DNA from: CAVTRI01 sp963737075
GTDB lineage: Bacteria; Actinomycetota; Acidimicrobiia; Acidimicrobiales; Palsa-688
Assembly (NCBI GenBank): GCA_963737075.1
Contig: CAVTRI010000001.1
Span: 868,001 to 932,000, forward strand
Direction: 5' to 3'
Length of the DNA: 64,000 nucleotides
Within the stretch, counting starts at the first letter, position 1. Each line of letters opens with the position of its first letter. The notes under the pieces were generated by a model. It made no database searches, had not been told where the DNA came from, and was given only the letters and a program-made list of their open reading frames with translations. This document shows positions 31,332 through 40,651 of the stretch, piece after piece. The translations under genes were made by a program, and so were the position numbers.

Positions 31332-32393
31332 TTGCTCGCGGACACGGCGCGGCTGATCGACGTTCCTTCCTTGAGCCGCGAAGAGGCCGAACTGGCGGAC
31401 ATCGTCGACGCCCGGCTGCGGGCCGCCGGCGGTTTACGGCTCGACCGGGTCGCCGCCAACGTCGTCGCCCGCACCGACCTCGGGCATCCACGCCGCGTTC
31501 TGCTGGCGGGCCACCTGGACACGGTTCCGGCCAACGGCAATGCGTGCGCGCGCCTCGACGGCGACACGGTCTGGGGGCTGGGCGCCGCGGACATGAAGGG
31601 CGGCCTGGCCGTGATGCTCGCGCTCGCGGAAACGATTCCCCACGATGCGCTCGGCTCGGACGTGACGATGGTGTTCTACGCGGCGGAGGAGGTGGCGCGG
31701 GCCGAGAACGGTCTGCTGGCGATCGAAGCCGTCCGGCCCGACCTGCTGGCGGCCGACGCCGCGATCCTCGGCGAACCCACCAGCTCGGTGGTCGAAGCGG
31801 GCTGCCAGGGCGTGCTCAAGCTGGATGTCACGGTCACCGGTCAGCGGGCGCACACGGCTCGGCCGTGGATGGGAGTCAACGCCGTGCACCGGCTCGGTCC
31901 GATCCTCGACAGGGTGGCGGCGTTCGAAGCGCGCGAACCGGTCGTCGACGGCTGTCGCTACCGAGAAGCGCTGCAGGCAGTGGCGGTCAGCGCTGGGGTA
32001 GCGGCCAACGTCGTCCCGGACGTGGCGACCCTGACGCTCAACCACCGCTTCGCCCCGGACCGGGACTCCGCCGAAGCCGAGGCCGCGGTGCGCGCCCTGC
32101 TGGAGCCGATGCTCGACCCCCCGGCCGGGGACGGCATTGCGGTGGTCGACCTGTCGCCGGCAGCTCCCCCCGCGCTGGGGCACCCGGTGCTGGCCGATTT
32201 GCTCGCCGCCACCGGTGTCCCGCCCCGGGCGAAGCTGGGCTGGACCGACGTGGCGTTTTTCGCCGAGCGCGGCATCCCGGCCGCCAACTTCGGTCCCGGC
32301 GACCCCGAGCTAGCGCACACCGCTGCGGAGCGGGTGACGAGAGCCGAGCTGGACCGCTGCTTCCACGCCCTGCTGGCGGTGCTCCTCCGCTGA
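31332..32393 (+). CDS. dapE: succinyl-diaminopimelate desuccinylase
   Basis: DapE removes succinate to give LL-DAP. The 353-residue M20 metallopeptidase-like protein has the metal ligands in GHLDTVP, GLGAADMKGGLAVML (bridging Asp), YAAEEVARAENG (catalytic Glu pair) and LGEPTSSVVEAGCQG, with NFGPGDPELAHTAAERV near the end giving the last His. The TTG at 31332 is used as start; a CTG at 31314 overlapping the dapD stop (CTGA) would add six residues and fit the tight operon style. DapF then gives meso-DAP for the MurE encoded at 57061. Confidence 0.92.
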   Translation: MLADTARLIDVPSLSREEAELADIVDARLRAAGGLRLDRVAANVVARTDLGHPRRVLLAGHLDTVPANGNACARLDGDTVWGLGAADMKGGLAVMLALAETIPHDALGSDVTMVFYAAEEVARAENGLLAIEAVRPDLLAADAAILGEPTSSVVEAGCQGVLKLDVTVTGQRAHTARPWMGVNAVHRLGPILDRVAAFEAREPVVDGCRYREALQAVAVSAGVAANVVPDVATLTLNHRFAPDRDSAEAEAAVRALLEPMLDPPAGDGIAVVDLSPAAPPALGHPVLADLLAATGVPPRAKLGWTDVAFFAERGIPAANFGPGDPELAHTAAERVTRAELDRCFHALLAVLLR

Positions 32394-32421
32394 GGTTATA
32401 CTCACGTCGCGTAAAACCTCA
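32391..32421 (+). promoter_or_regulatory. inverted repeat with -10-like TATACT upstream of pncB, candidate operator
   Basis: TGAGGTTATAC (32391-32401) and GTAAAACCTCA (32411-32421) form an 11-bp inverted repeat with one mismatch and a 9-base spacer. A -10-like TATACT (32397-32402) lies inside it, and the pncB ATG follows 18 bases later. It begins at the dapE stop codon. The NrtR-like regulator two genes downstream is the natural candidate to bind it; this is inference. Confidence 0.55.
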
Positions 32422-32439
32422 GGCCAGCCGAGGTCGCCC

Positions 32440-33768
32440 ATGACGTACCTGCCCCGCACGACCGCCCTGTTGACGGACCGGTACGAGCTCACGATGCTGT
32501 CGTCGTTCGTAGAGGAGGGCACCGCCAGTCGGCGGGCGGTGTTCGAGGCCTTCACCAGACGGTTGCCGGAAGGTCGGATCTACGGCGTGGCGGCCGGCCT
32601 TGCGCGGATCGTGGAGGCTGTCGAGGCGTTCGTGTTCGAGCCTGAGGACATCCGGTGGCTCGTGGACGACGGGGCGGTCTCGGCAGGAACGGCGGACTAC
32701 CTGGCCGGGTTCCGGTTTTCCGGTGACATCATCGGCTATCGAGAGGGGGATGTCTATTTCCCCAATAGCCCCGTGCTCACCGTTGACGCCACATTAGGCG
32801 AGGCGATCGTCCTGGAAACCTTGTTGCTGTCAATTCTCAACCACGACTGCGCCATCGCGGCTGCCGCCGCCCGAATGGTGGAAGCGGCCGAGGGTCGCCC
32901 GCTCATCGAAATGGGCACCCGCCGGACCCATGAGGAAGCGGCGCTTGCCACCGCCCGGGCGGCCTATCTCTGCGGCTTTGCGTCGACGTCCAACTTGGCT
33001 GCCGGCATCCGGTACGGGATCCCGACCGTCGGCACCGCCGCGCACGCGTTCACGCTCGCCCATCACGACGAGCTTTCGGCGTTCCGGGCCCAGGTTGCCG
33101 CGCACGGGCCGTCGACCACACTCCTCGTAGACACCTTCGACATCGAGCATGGCATCCGTAACGCAGTGGCCGCCGCGGGGCCGAAGCTCGGCTCCATCCG
33201 TATCGATTCCGGCGATCTCAGCTTCGAGGCCCGCCGGGCCCGCGCCTTGCTCGACGAGCTCGGGGCGACGGCGACACAGATCACCGTCACCAGCGACTTG
33301 GACGAGTACGTCCTGACCGCCCTCGCGGACGCCCCGATCGACGCCTACGGAATTGGCACCCGGGTGGCGAGCGGCTCGGGCCACCCCAACGCCGGCATGG
33401 TCTACAAGCTGGTTGCCATCGCGGACACCGACGACCCCGACGAGCCGTTGCGGGACGTGGCGAAACACGCGTCCGGCAAGTTCAGCCTCGGGGGCAAGAA
33501 GCGGGCCTTTCGGGAGCTGGACGCCGACGGGTTCGCGTCGGCCGAGCGCATCGTCATCGACGACGGCCGAACGCCGCCGGGTGACGACGAAGCGGCGGTC
33601 TCGAGCCCCGGCCGCTGGCTCCAGGTCCCCGTCATCCTCGGTGGCAAGCCGGCGCCGCTGGCCTCCTTGACCGAAGCCCGGAGCTTCCACGTCACCGCGC
33701 GCGCCGAGCTGCCGCATTGGGCCCGGACCGTTGTGGACGGCCCTCCGGCCATGGTGGCGTCCCTGTGA
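32440..33768 (+). CDS. pncB: nicotinate phosphoribosyltransferase
   Basis: PncB makes nicotinate mononucleotide from nicotinate and PRPP in the Preiss-Handler NAD salvage route. The 442-residue protein has TDRYELTMLSSFVEEG at the start, the substrate loop EMGTRRTHEEAALATARAAY, FASTSNLAAGIRYGIPTVGT, IRIDSGDLSFEARRARALLD (phosphate-site region) and ITVTSDLDEYVLTAL. pncA and the NrtR-like gene follow on the same strand, making a three-gene NAD salvage unit. Regulation through the inverted repeat just upstream is likely. Confidence 0.94.
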   Translation: MTYLPRTTALLTDRYELTMLSSFVEEGTASRRAVFEAFTRRLPEGRIYGVAAGLARIVEAVEAFVFEPEDIRWLVDDGAVSAGTADYLAGFRFSGDIIGYREGDVYFPNSPVLTVDATLGEAIVLETLLLSILNHDCAIAAAAARMVEAAEGRPLIEMGTRRTHEEAALATARAAYLCGFASTSNLAAGIRYGIPTVGTAAHAFTLAHHDELSAFRAQVAAHGPSTTLLVDTFDIEHGIRNAVAAAGPKLGSIRIDSGDLSFEARRARALLDELGATATQITVTSDLDEYVLTALADAPIDAYGIGTRVASGSGHPNAGMVYKLVAIADTDDPDEPLRDVAKHASGKFSLGGKKRAFRELDADGFASAERIVIDDGRTPPGDDEAAVSSPGRWLQVPVILGGKPAPLASLTEARSFHVTARAELPHWARTVVDGPPAMVASL

Positions 33769-33800
33769 ACCCAGCGCCAAAGAAATGAGAGGAGGCCCGA

Positions 33801-34421
33801 ATGGCCAAACCGACAAGAGCGCTGCTCGTCGTCGATGTGCAGCACGACTTCTGCGAGGGCGGCGCCTTGGCCGTCGAAGGGGGTGCCGCCTTGGCCAGCG
33901 CGATCACCGAGTACGCCCGGGCCCACCGCGACGAGTACGCCGAGATCGTGGCCTCCCGGGACTGGCACCGCGCCGCAGGCAGCAACGGCGAGCACTTTGC
34001 GCTTCCGCCCGACTCCCCGGACTACGCGGGCACGTGGCCGGCCCACTGCGTCGCCGACACTGAGGGAGCGGCGTACGAACCAGGGTTTGACGTGTCGGTG
34101 GCGACGGTCGAGGTGCGCAAAGGCTACGGGTGGCCCGCGTACTCGATGTTTGAAGGGTCAGACACAGGCGAGCGGGGCGGAGGCGTGCGAGGGTTCCCCA
34201 CACTGGCTGCCCTGCTTCGCGACCGAGCGGTCGAGGCGGTGGACGTGGCGGGCATCGCCGCCGACTACTGCTGCCTGGCGACCGCCCGCAGCGCCCTCGC
34301 CGAAGGCCTCGCAGTGCGGGTCCGGTGCGACCTGCAGGTGGGCGTCGCCCCCGACAGCACCCAGGCCGCGTTCGCCGCGCTCGAAACCGAGGGGGCCGAG
34401 CTCGTTCGGGACGGGTCATGA
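33801..34421 (+). CDS. pncA: nicotinamidase (isochorismatase fold)
   Basis: PncA hydrolyses nicotinamide to nicotinate, feeding PncB. The 206-residue protein carries the D-K-C triad: Asp12 in LLVVDVQHDFCEGG, Lys107 in VEVRKGYGWPAYSMFEG, and Cys157 in GIAADYCCLATA. Metal ligands are likely Asp54/His56 in ASRDWHRAAG and His82 in TWPAHCV. AGGAGG precedes the ATG. Its last bases overlap the start of the NrtR-like gene (ATGA). Confidence 0.94.
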   Translation: MAKPTRALLVVDVQHDFCEGGALAVEGGAALASAITEYARAHRDEYAEIVASRDWHRAAGSNGEHFALPPDSPDYAGTWPAHCVADTEGAAYEPGFDVSVATVEVRKGYGWPAYSMFEGSDTGERGGGVRGFPTLAALLRDRAVEAVDVAGIAADYCCLATARSALAEGLAVRVRCDLQVGVAPDSTQAAFAALETEGAELVRDGS

Positions 34422-35236
34422 GCAACGGACCGACCGCGCCGTCCAGGGGCGCGCGTGCCACCACCCGCCGGCGGGCTTCCCGTGCCGCCGCATCGCCGGC
34501 CGGCTACGACCCCGGCCGCTACCCCCCGTTCGCGGTAACCGTTGACCTCGCGATCTTCACCATTCGGGAAGGAGCGCTGCGCATCCTGCTCGTCGAGCGC
34601 AACGCCCCGCCGTTTGAAGGACGGTGGGCGCTACCCGGCGGATTCGTCCATGTCGACGAAGACGTCGAGGCCGCGGCGTGGAGGGAGCTGACCGAGGAAA
34701 CCGGGGTGGCCAGGTTCGACGGGCACCTCGAGCAACTCCGTACCTACGGCGCCCCCGCCCGCGATCCGAGGATGCGCGTGGTCTCCGTGGCACACGTGGC
34801 TTTTGCCCCCAACCTGCCAAACCCGGTCGCCGGTGATGACGCCCGCGACGCCCGCTGGTGGGCGGTCGACGATGTCCTCCGTGACGACGGGCCGGAACTG
34901 GCCTTCGACCACGCCTTGATCCTCGCCGACTCCCTCGAGCGGGTGAGGGCCAAGCTGGAGTACACGACGCTCGCCACACAATTCGTCGAGGAACCGTTCA
35001 GCCTTGGAGACGTGCGCCGGGTGTACGAAGCGGTATGGGGATGGGCGCCGCCGCTCGGCGACTTCCGGCGCAAGGTGCTCTCCACGCCCGGCTTCGTCCG
35101 GGCCACCGAGAGCCGGGCGGATGTGGCCCCGTCAGCCAAAGGTGGCCGTCCGCCACTGCTCTTCGTGAAGGGCGGGGCCGGACAGGAAGCCACACTGCAC
35201 CCGGCCATCCTGCGCCGTGAAGCCCCGGGGAGATGA
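34418..35236 (+). CDS. NrtR-like regulator: Nudix domain plus winged helix
   Basis: A 272-residue protein with a Nudix fold (about 38-165; RWALPGGFVHVDEDVEAAAW and RELTEETGVA give a nearly complete Nudix box) and a C-terminal winged helix (about 172-230; LEYTTLATQFVEEPFSLGDV, YEAVWGWAPPLGDFRRKVLS). This is the NrtR architecture, where the Nudix-like pocket senses ADP-ribose and the winged helix binds NAD-gene operators. It follows pncA with a 4-base overlap. The Nudix box keeps R-E-L-x-E-E-T-G, so hydrolase activity may be retained. The first 35 residues are a basic low-complexity extension. Confidence 0.83.
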   Translation: MSNGPTAPSRGARATTRRRASRAAASPAGYDPGRYPPFAVTVDLAIFTIREGALRILLVERNAPPFEGRWALPGGFVHVDEDVEAAAWRELTEETGVARFDGHLEQLRTYGAPARDPRMRVVSVAHVAFAPNLPNPVAGDDARDARWWAVDDVLRDDGPELAFDHALILADSLERVRAKLEYTTLATQFVEEPFSLGDVRRVYEAVWGWAPPLGDFRRKVLSTPGFVRATESRADVAPSAKGGRPPLLFVKGGAGQEATLHPAILRREAPGR

Positions 35237-35257
35237 CGACGACGAATAGGCAGCCGG

Positions 35258-35890
35258 CTACAGGCGTCGCACGACGGTCACCACCTTGCCGAACACCTGC
35301 ACGTCCGAAGGGTCGAACACCATCGGCTGCATGCTGGCGTTGGCGGGGGTGAGCACGACCCTCGAGCCCTTGCGGCCGTAGAACTTCACCGTCCCCTCGT
35401 CACCCGGAATGCCTGCGACAACGACGTCGCCCTTGTCCACACTGTCCTGCTGCCGCACCACCACGTAGTCCCCGTCGAGAATCCCGGCGTCGATCATCGA
35501 CTGGCCCCGGACTCGCAGCATGAACACCGGCCCCCGACCCGTGAAGTCCTCCGGCAGCGGCAGCAGCTCCTCCACGTTTTCCTGAGCGAGCACGTCGGTG
35601 CCGGCCGCCACCTCGCCTAGAAGTGGAACATGACGGGCAGGCCGCCGCTCGATGGGGGCACCCGACATGGCGTCGTAGCGCACCTCGATGGCTCTCGGCT
35701 TCGTGGGGTCGCGGCGCAGGTAGCCCTGGCGCTGCAGGACATTGAGGTGGGTGTGGACCGTCGAGGACGACGTCAGGCCGACGGCCTCGCCGATCTCCCG
35801 GACCGTCGGGGGATACCCGGTCTCTCGAAGGTGGGTGGCGATGAAGTCCAGGATCTCTCTTCGCTTTCCGGTCAACTCGGTGTCGGTCAC
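35258..35890 (-). CDS. lexA: SOS repressor LexA
   Basis: LexA represses DNA-damage genes and cleaves itself when RecA filaments form. The 210-residue protein has a winged-helix domain (about 1-65; YPPTVREIGEAVGLTSSSTV, HTHLNVLQRQGYLRR), the scissile Ala96-Gly97 in LLGEVAAGTDVLA, Ser131 in RGQSMIDAGILDGDYVVVR and catalytic Lys169 in DEGTVKFYGRK. The GTG start is preceded by GAGGAGG. Its upstream region, shared with the divergent LysM gene, holds three LexA-like boxes, so it should be autoregulated. Confidence 0.96.
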   Translation of the reverse strand: MTDTELTGKRREILDFIATHLRETGYPPTVREIGEAVGLTSSSTVHTHLNVLQRQGYLRRDPTKPRAIEVRYDAMSGAPIERRPARHVPLLGEVAAGTDVLAQENVEELLPLPEDFTGRGPVFMLRVRGQSMIDAGILDGDYVVVRQQDSVDKGDVVVAGIPGDEGTVKFYGRKGSRVVLTPANASMQPMVFDPSDVQVFGKVVTVVRRL

Positions 35891-35995
35891 GCTGCCTCCT
35901 CGTGCTCGTGTCGTATCACGTCGCCCGCCGCACAGTCCGAGCGTGGCCCGTGCAACCTGGCGCGATTTCAGAATACCTGTTCGATGGCGGCGATT

Positions 35996-36067
35996 GCAAA
36001 CATTTGTTCGAGGTTGGCCTTGACGCCGAACGCGTGTTCGTGCTGAAGTAGGGGAACACGCGTTCCT
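35996..36067. promoter_or_regulatory. three LexA (SOS) boxes in lexA / divS-like intergenic region
   Basis: Three dyads are seen: GCAAAC-ATTT-GTTCGA (35996-36011), CCGAAC-GCGT-GTTCGT (36026-36041) and GGGAAC-ACGC-GTTCCT (36052-36067), with centres 30 and 26 bases apart. The middle one has the full CGAAC-N4-GTTCG core; the others have one half-site changed. They lie between the divergent starts of lexA (35890) and the LysM gene (36092). Confidence 0.85.
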
Positions 36068-36091
36068 ACCACGGGAAAGGAGGCGAGTCTG

Positions 36092-36526
36092 GTGGTTGCC
36101 GTGCTTGTCTGCGACGACGGGCCGCTTGCCGACCGGCCCGTTCGGGTGCGCTCACGGGCAGCGGCCGCGTCAGCCGACGGGCCCGTGCCAAGCTTGCGGC
36201 CCGCCAACCCTGGCCGCGCCACGGTGCGGCGCCGGCGGCTGGTGGTGCTGACTTCTCTTGTGCTGGCAGTGGCCGGCGGGTGGTTCGCCCTGCAGGCGGC
36301 CCTGGGCTGGATCGGCGGCGGGCCCCTCACCGCTACCGGTCAGCCCGGCGGCCTGCGGTCAGTGGCGACGCGGGTCTGGGTCGTACGGTCTGGCGACACG
36401 TTGTGGGGCATCGCCGCTGCAAGCGGCGCCAGCGGCGATTTGCGCCCGCTTGTCGACCGCCTGTCCGACGAGGTCGGCCATCGCCCGCTCCAGCCTGGCG
36501 AGCGTGTCACCCTTCCCGGACCCTGA
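36092..36526 (+). CDS. LysM membrane protein, DivS/YneA-like SOS division inhibitor
   Basis: The 144-residue protein has a basic N-terminal region, one transmembrane helix at about 50-72 (LVVLTSLVLAVAGGWFALQA) and a C-terminal LysM domain (about 93-142; VWVVRSGDTLWGIAAASGAS and RPLQPGERVTLPGP). Divergent placement beside lexA with nrdR next is the order known in mycobacteria (Rv2719c) and corresponds to divS of Corynebacterium and yneA of Bacillus, SOS-induced proteins that delay septation. Position, topology and the LexA boxes upstream support that role; sequence similarity itself is limited to LysM. Confidence 0.82.
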   Translation: MVAVLVCDDGPLADRPVRVRSRAAAASADGPVPSLRPANPGRATVRRRRLVVLTSLVLAVAGGWFALQAALGWIGGGPLTATGQPGGLRSVATRVWVVRSGDTLWGIAAASGASGDLRPLVDRLSDEVGHRPLQPGERVTLPGP

Positions 36527-36563
36527 CACCGCCCAGCGCAGGGCCGAAGTAGGGTCGGCTCCG

Positions 36564-37040
36564 GTGCGCTGCCCGCAGTGTTCGAGCATGGACGACAAGG
36601 TCGTCGACTCGCGGGCAGCCGACGACGGAGCGGCGATCCGCCGCCGTCGTGAATGCCTGGCTTGCGGGCGTCGGTTCACCACCTACGAGCGGCTAGAGGA
36701 GGTGCCGTTCGTGATCGTCAAGCGGTCAGGTCAACGGGTGCCGTTCGACCGGGACAAGGTGGTCGCCGGCGTGCTGGCGGCGGCGAAGAACCGGCCGGTC
36801 GGCCGGCCCCAGGCCGAGGCGCTCGCCGCCGAGGTGGAGGAGACGCTCCGCCTCGAGGGCCAAGAGGCGTCCACTCAGCAGATCGGCGTGGCCGTCCTTG
36901 ACCGCCTCCGACTTCTGGACGAGGTGGCGTACCTGCGCTTCGCCAGTGTGTACAAGGGGTTCACGGACGCCGGCGATTTCCAGCGGGAGGCGACGCTCCT
37001 GACGAAGGAGACGGCTCCCAAGCGTCATCCAGCGACGTAA
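36564..37040 (+). CDS. nrdR: transcriptional repressor NrdR
   Basis: NrdR represses ribonucleotide reductase genes, sensing ATP/dATP. The 158-residue protein begins MRCPQCSSMDDKVVDSR and continues RRRRECLACGRRFTTYERLE, giving the four-Cys zinc ribbon. The ATP-cone follows (about 45-135; PFVIVKRSGQRVPFDRDKVV, VAYLRFASVYKGFTDAGDF). The GTG at 36564 sits exactly at the start of the zinc ribbon. It follows the LysM gene by 37 bases, so SOS readthrough is possible. Confidence 0.95.
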   Translation: MRCPQCSSMDDKVVDSRAADDGAAIRRRRECLACGRRFTTYERLEEVPFVIVKRSGQRVPFDRDKVVAGVLAAAKNRPVGRPQAEALAAEVEETLRLEGQEASTQQIGVAVLDRLRLLDEVAYLRFASVYKGFTDAGDFQREATLLTKETAPKRHPAT

Positions 37041-37102
37041 GCCATGCCCGAGCAACGGTTGTAGCGTCGGTGCCACAACCGCTGAGAGACAGGAGCGGGG
37101 CA

Positions 37103-38130
<1,028 letters not shown>

Positions 38131-38134
<4 letters not shown>

Positions 38135-38287
38135 GCGCGGCCGCGCTGGGTGTGACAAACACGGGTCCTTCTTCGTTGAGCGCGGCCGCGCTGGGATCTT
38201 CAGGTGTGACAAACACGGGTCCTTCTTCTTTCATGGGTCCGCGGCCACCTTTCTCGGTCCTTCTCTCCACCTGACATGTGGACGGAC
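38131..38287. repeat. imperfect direct duplication downstream of pfp
   Basis: The block TGAGCGCGGCCGCGCTGGG occurs at about 38132 and again at about 38177, and TGTGACAAACACGGGTCCTT occurs at 38151 and 38205. The spacings (45 and 54 bases) differ because GATCTTCAG-like bases are added in the second copy. The first block includes the pfp stop codon. No coding frame is accepted in this stretch. Confidence 0.8.
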
Positions 38288-38470
38288 GGACCGGGAAAGG
38301 TGCCGCCGCGCCCAGGGAAGAAAACGGTCCCGCGATCCGCCGACCGGCGGACCGGGAAAGGTGCCGCCGCACCCAGGGAAGAAAACGGCCCCGCGATCCG
38401 CCGACCGGCGGACCTGGAAAAGTGCCGCCGCACCCAGGGAAGAAAACGGCCCCGCGATCCGCCAACGGAC
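38288..38470. repeat. 3 x 61-bp tandem repeat
   Basis: Units start at 38288, 38349 and 38410 (GGACCGGGAAAGGTGCCGCC) with a degenerate fourth start at 38467. Each contains CCCAGGGAAGAAAACGG and ends in GATCCGCCGACCGGC. Differences between units are only a few bases. 61 is not a multiple of three and the copies are contiguous without spacers. Together with the neighbouring duplication it fills the 380 bases between pfp and the inositol-phosphatase-family gene. Confidence 0.93.
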
Positions 38471-38514
38471 CGACCCGGAAAGTCGCAGCACAAAGCGGCG
38501 ACCAAGCAGCGTGT

Positions 38515-39384
38515 TCAGGGGGCCAGCGGCTCGGGGCCGTCGGAAGGGGCGAATCCGCCGGCCGACTCCAGCAAGGCACGAAGGGGGCCGTGCAGCTCCG
38601 CCGGGGCGGCCAGGAGCGTCCGGCCGGGCAGGATCTCCACCACGCCTCCCGCCTCCCGGCAGATCAGGGAGCCAGCGGAACGGTCCCACGCGTTGAGTCC
38701 CCATTCGTAGTAGGCGTCGACTCGCCCGCCGGCCACCCAGCACAGATCGAGTGCGGCCGACCCGAAGCGGCGGATGTCGCGCACGGCGGGGATGACCTTG
38801 GCCGCTACCTGCGCCTGCCAGACCCGCCGCTCCTGCCGGTAGCCGAACCCCGTTGCCACGAGGGCTGTCGACAGCACCGAACGGCCAGCGGCCACGCGCA
38901 CCGGTTTGCCGTTGCACCGGGCTCCCCCGCCTGCCGAAGCCGCCCAGGTTTCGTGCCGAGAAGGATCGACGACGACCCCGACCACAGGCTCCTCGTCGAC
39001 CTCCGCCGCGATGGACACCGAAAAAGCCGGGACCCCGAAGAGGTAGTTGGTCGTCCCGTCCAGCGGGTCGACGACCCATCGCACTCCTGTGGTGCCCGCG
39101 CGGGACGTTCCCTCCTCACCTATCACCCCGTCGTCGGGGCGCAGCTCGGCCAACGTCGATGAGACGTAGGCCTCCGCGGCCCGGTCGACCTCCGACACCA
39201 GGTCTGTGTCCGACGTCTTGGTGTCGATCGCCTGCCGCCGCAGGCCGTATCCCGCCGTCTGGATGCGCGCCGCCCCCTGCGCGGCGCGCAACGCCGCGGC
39301 GGCCAGCTCGGCAACAACCGGCTCGGAGGCGGCAGCCGAGAGACCGAACGCCGCCTCTGGCGTCAGCGGCGGGGGAGCGCTCAT
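38515..39384 (-). CDS. inositol monophosphatase family protein
   Basis: A 289-residue member of the Li+-sensitive Mg2+-dependent phosphatase family (inositol-1-phosphatase, histidinol phosphatase and PAP phosphatase are all in it). Metal motifs are KTSDTDLVSEVDRAAEAYV, VIGEEGTS, WVVDPLDGTTNYLFGVPAFS and LNAWDRSAGSLICREAGG. The ATG at 39384 is chosen since the frame upstream is low-complexity Gly/Arg sequence from the C-rich tract. Substrate is not decided; histidinol-phosphatase is one option in actinobacteria. Confidence 0.9.
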   Translation of the reverse strand: MSAPPPLTPEAAFGLSAAASEPVVAELAAAALRAAQGAARIQTAGYGLRRQAIDTKTSDTDLVSEVDRAAEAYVSSTLAELRPDDGVIGEEGTSRAGTTGVRWVVDPLDGTTNYLFGVPAFSVSIAAEVDEEPVVGVVVDPSRHETWAASAGGGARCNGKPVRVAAGRSVLSTALVATGFGYRQERRVWQAQVAAKVIPAVRDIRRFGSAALDLCWVAGGRVDAYYEWGLNAWDRSAGSLICREAGGVVEILPGRTLLAAPAELHGPLRALLESAGGFAPSDGPEPLAP

Positions 39385-39390
39385 GATCCG

Positions 39391-39607
39391 GTTGTAGCAG
39401 CTGCCGCCCCAGCCCCGGCCCCACCCCACGCCGGCCCCGCCCGGCCCCGGCATCCCGCCGCCACGCCCGCGGCCCCGGCCCCCGCCCGGCCCCGGCACCC
39501 CACCCCGCTGCCACGCCCACCCGGCCCCCTCTGCCACCCGCGCCCCCTCTGCCACACCCACGCCGGCCCCGGCACCCCGCCCGTCTGCCGCCCCCTCGAC
39601 CGCTACC
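39391..39607. other. C-rich/G-rich low-complexity tract between divergent genes
   Basis: About 215 bases are strongly skewed to C on the plus strand, made of variants of CCCGGCCCCGGCAYCCCGCC and GCCACGCCC. Long runs of G result on the minus strand, with potential for G-quadruplex structure. It separates the divergent starts of the inositol-phosphatase-family gene and the threonine aldolase gene. Frames through it are open on both strands only because of composition. Confidence 0.7.
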
Positions 39608-39616
39608 GTGACCAGC

Positions 39617-40633
39617 ATGGTCGTGGACCTGCGTTCGGACACCGTGACCCAGCCCACGCCGGCCATGCGGCGCGCCATGGCCGACGCCGACGTGGGCGAC
39701 GACCAGTACGGCGAGGACCCGACCGTGAACGCCTTGCAGGAGGCGTTCGCGGAGCTGATGGGCAAGCCGGCCGCCCTGTACGTGCCGTCGGGCACCATGG
39801 CCAACCAGCTGGCCATCCGAGTCTTGACCCGGCCCGGCGACGCCGTTGTGGCCGGCGCCCGGCAGCATGTGGTGCTCTACGAGGACGGTGCCGGTTCCGC
39901 CAACGCCGGCGTCATGTGGCTGACGGTCGATGACCGGAACGGCAGGCTCAGCCCGGCGGAGGTCGACCGCGTTGCTGGGAGCGACGTGTACCACCATCCC
40001 CGCCCCTCCGCGGTGTTCATCGAGGACACCCATATGGCTTCCGGCGGCCGCTGCTGGCCAGCAACGGACCTGGCGGAACTGGCGTCCGTGGTCGCCCGGC
40101 GCGGCCTGCCTGTCCACCTCGACGGCGCCCGCCTGTGGAACGCCGCTGCCGCCACGGGCACCGCGCTCGACGCCCGCACCGCCCATGCGACGACCGTGAT
40201 GTGTTGCCTGTCGAAAGGGCTGTGCGCGCCGGTGGGCTCCGTGCTGGCGGGGCCCAAGGATGTCATCGAGGAAGCCCGCCGGCACCGTGCCCGGCTCGGC
40301 GGCGCGATGCGCCAGGCGGGCGTCATCGCCGCCGCTGGGCTCGTCGCCATGCAAACCATGCGCGATCGCCTGGCGGACGACCACCGCCGAGCCGGTCGTC
40401 TGGCGCACGCAGCCGCGGAACGCTGGCCGGACGGAGTGGTCGACCTTGATGCGATCGAGACCAACATCGTCCTGCTGCGGCCACCTGATCCCGCGGCGCT
40501 GCTGGCCCACCTGGACGCCGAAGGGGTGCGATCGGGCATGGTCGCTCCCGGTGTCGTGCGGCTCGTCACCCACGCCGACGTGGACGACGACGCCGTCGAG
40601 TTGGCTTGCAAGGCGCTCCACAGCGCCCCCTGA
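39617..40633 (+). CDS. ltaE: low-specificity L-threonine aldolase
   Basis: A 338-residue fold-type I PLP enzyme that cleaves threonine to glycine and acetaldehyde. DLRSDTVTQPTPAMRRAMAD and VGDDQYGEDPTVNALQE are aldolase signatures, YVPSGTMANQLAIR contacts the phosphate, and the PLP lysine is in CCLSKGLCAPVGSVLAGP. PVHLDGARLWNAA holds the cofactor Asp. ATG 39617 is preferred to GTG 39608 as homology starts immediately. The LmbE-type gene follows after 18 bases. Confidence 0.94.
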   Translation: MVVDLRSDTVTQPTPAMRRAMADADVGDDQYGEDPTVNALQEAFAELMGKPAALYVPSGTMANQLAIRVLTRPGDAVVAGARQHVVLYEDGAGSANAGVMWLTVDDRNGRLSPAEVDRVAGSDVYHHPRPSAVFIEDTHMASGGRCWPATDLAELASVVARRGLPVHLDGARLWNAAAATGTALDARTAHATTVMCCLSKGLCAPVGSVLAGPKDVIEEARRHRARLGGAMRQAGVIAAAGLVAMQTMRDRLADDHRRAGRLAHAAAERWPDGVVDLDAIETNIVLLRPPDPAALLAHLDAEGVRSGMVAPGVVRLVTHADVDDDAVELACKALHSAP

Positions 40634-40651
40634 TCCGGCGGCTCCCGCGAC

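Noticed and set aside
38288..38470. Possible CRISPR array
   Set aside because: The 61-bp units are directly contiguous with no variable spacers, there are only three, and no cas gene is near.
39385..39816. N-terminal extension of the inositol-phosphatase-family protein
   Set aside because: It would consist of Gly/Arg/Ala low complexity from the C-rich tract and overlap the divergent threonine aldolase gene.
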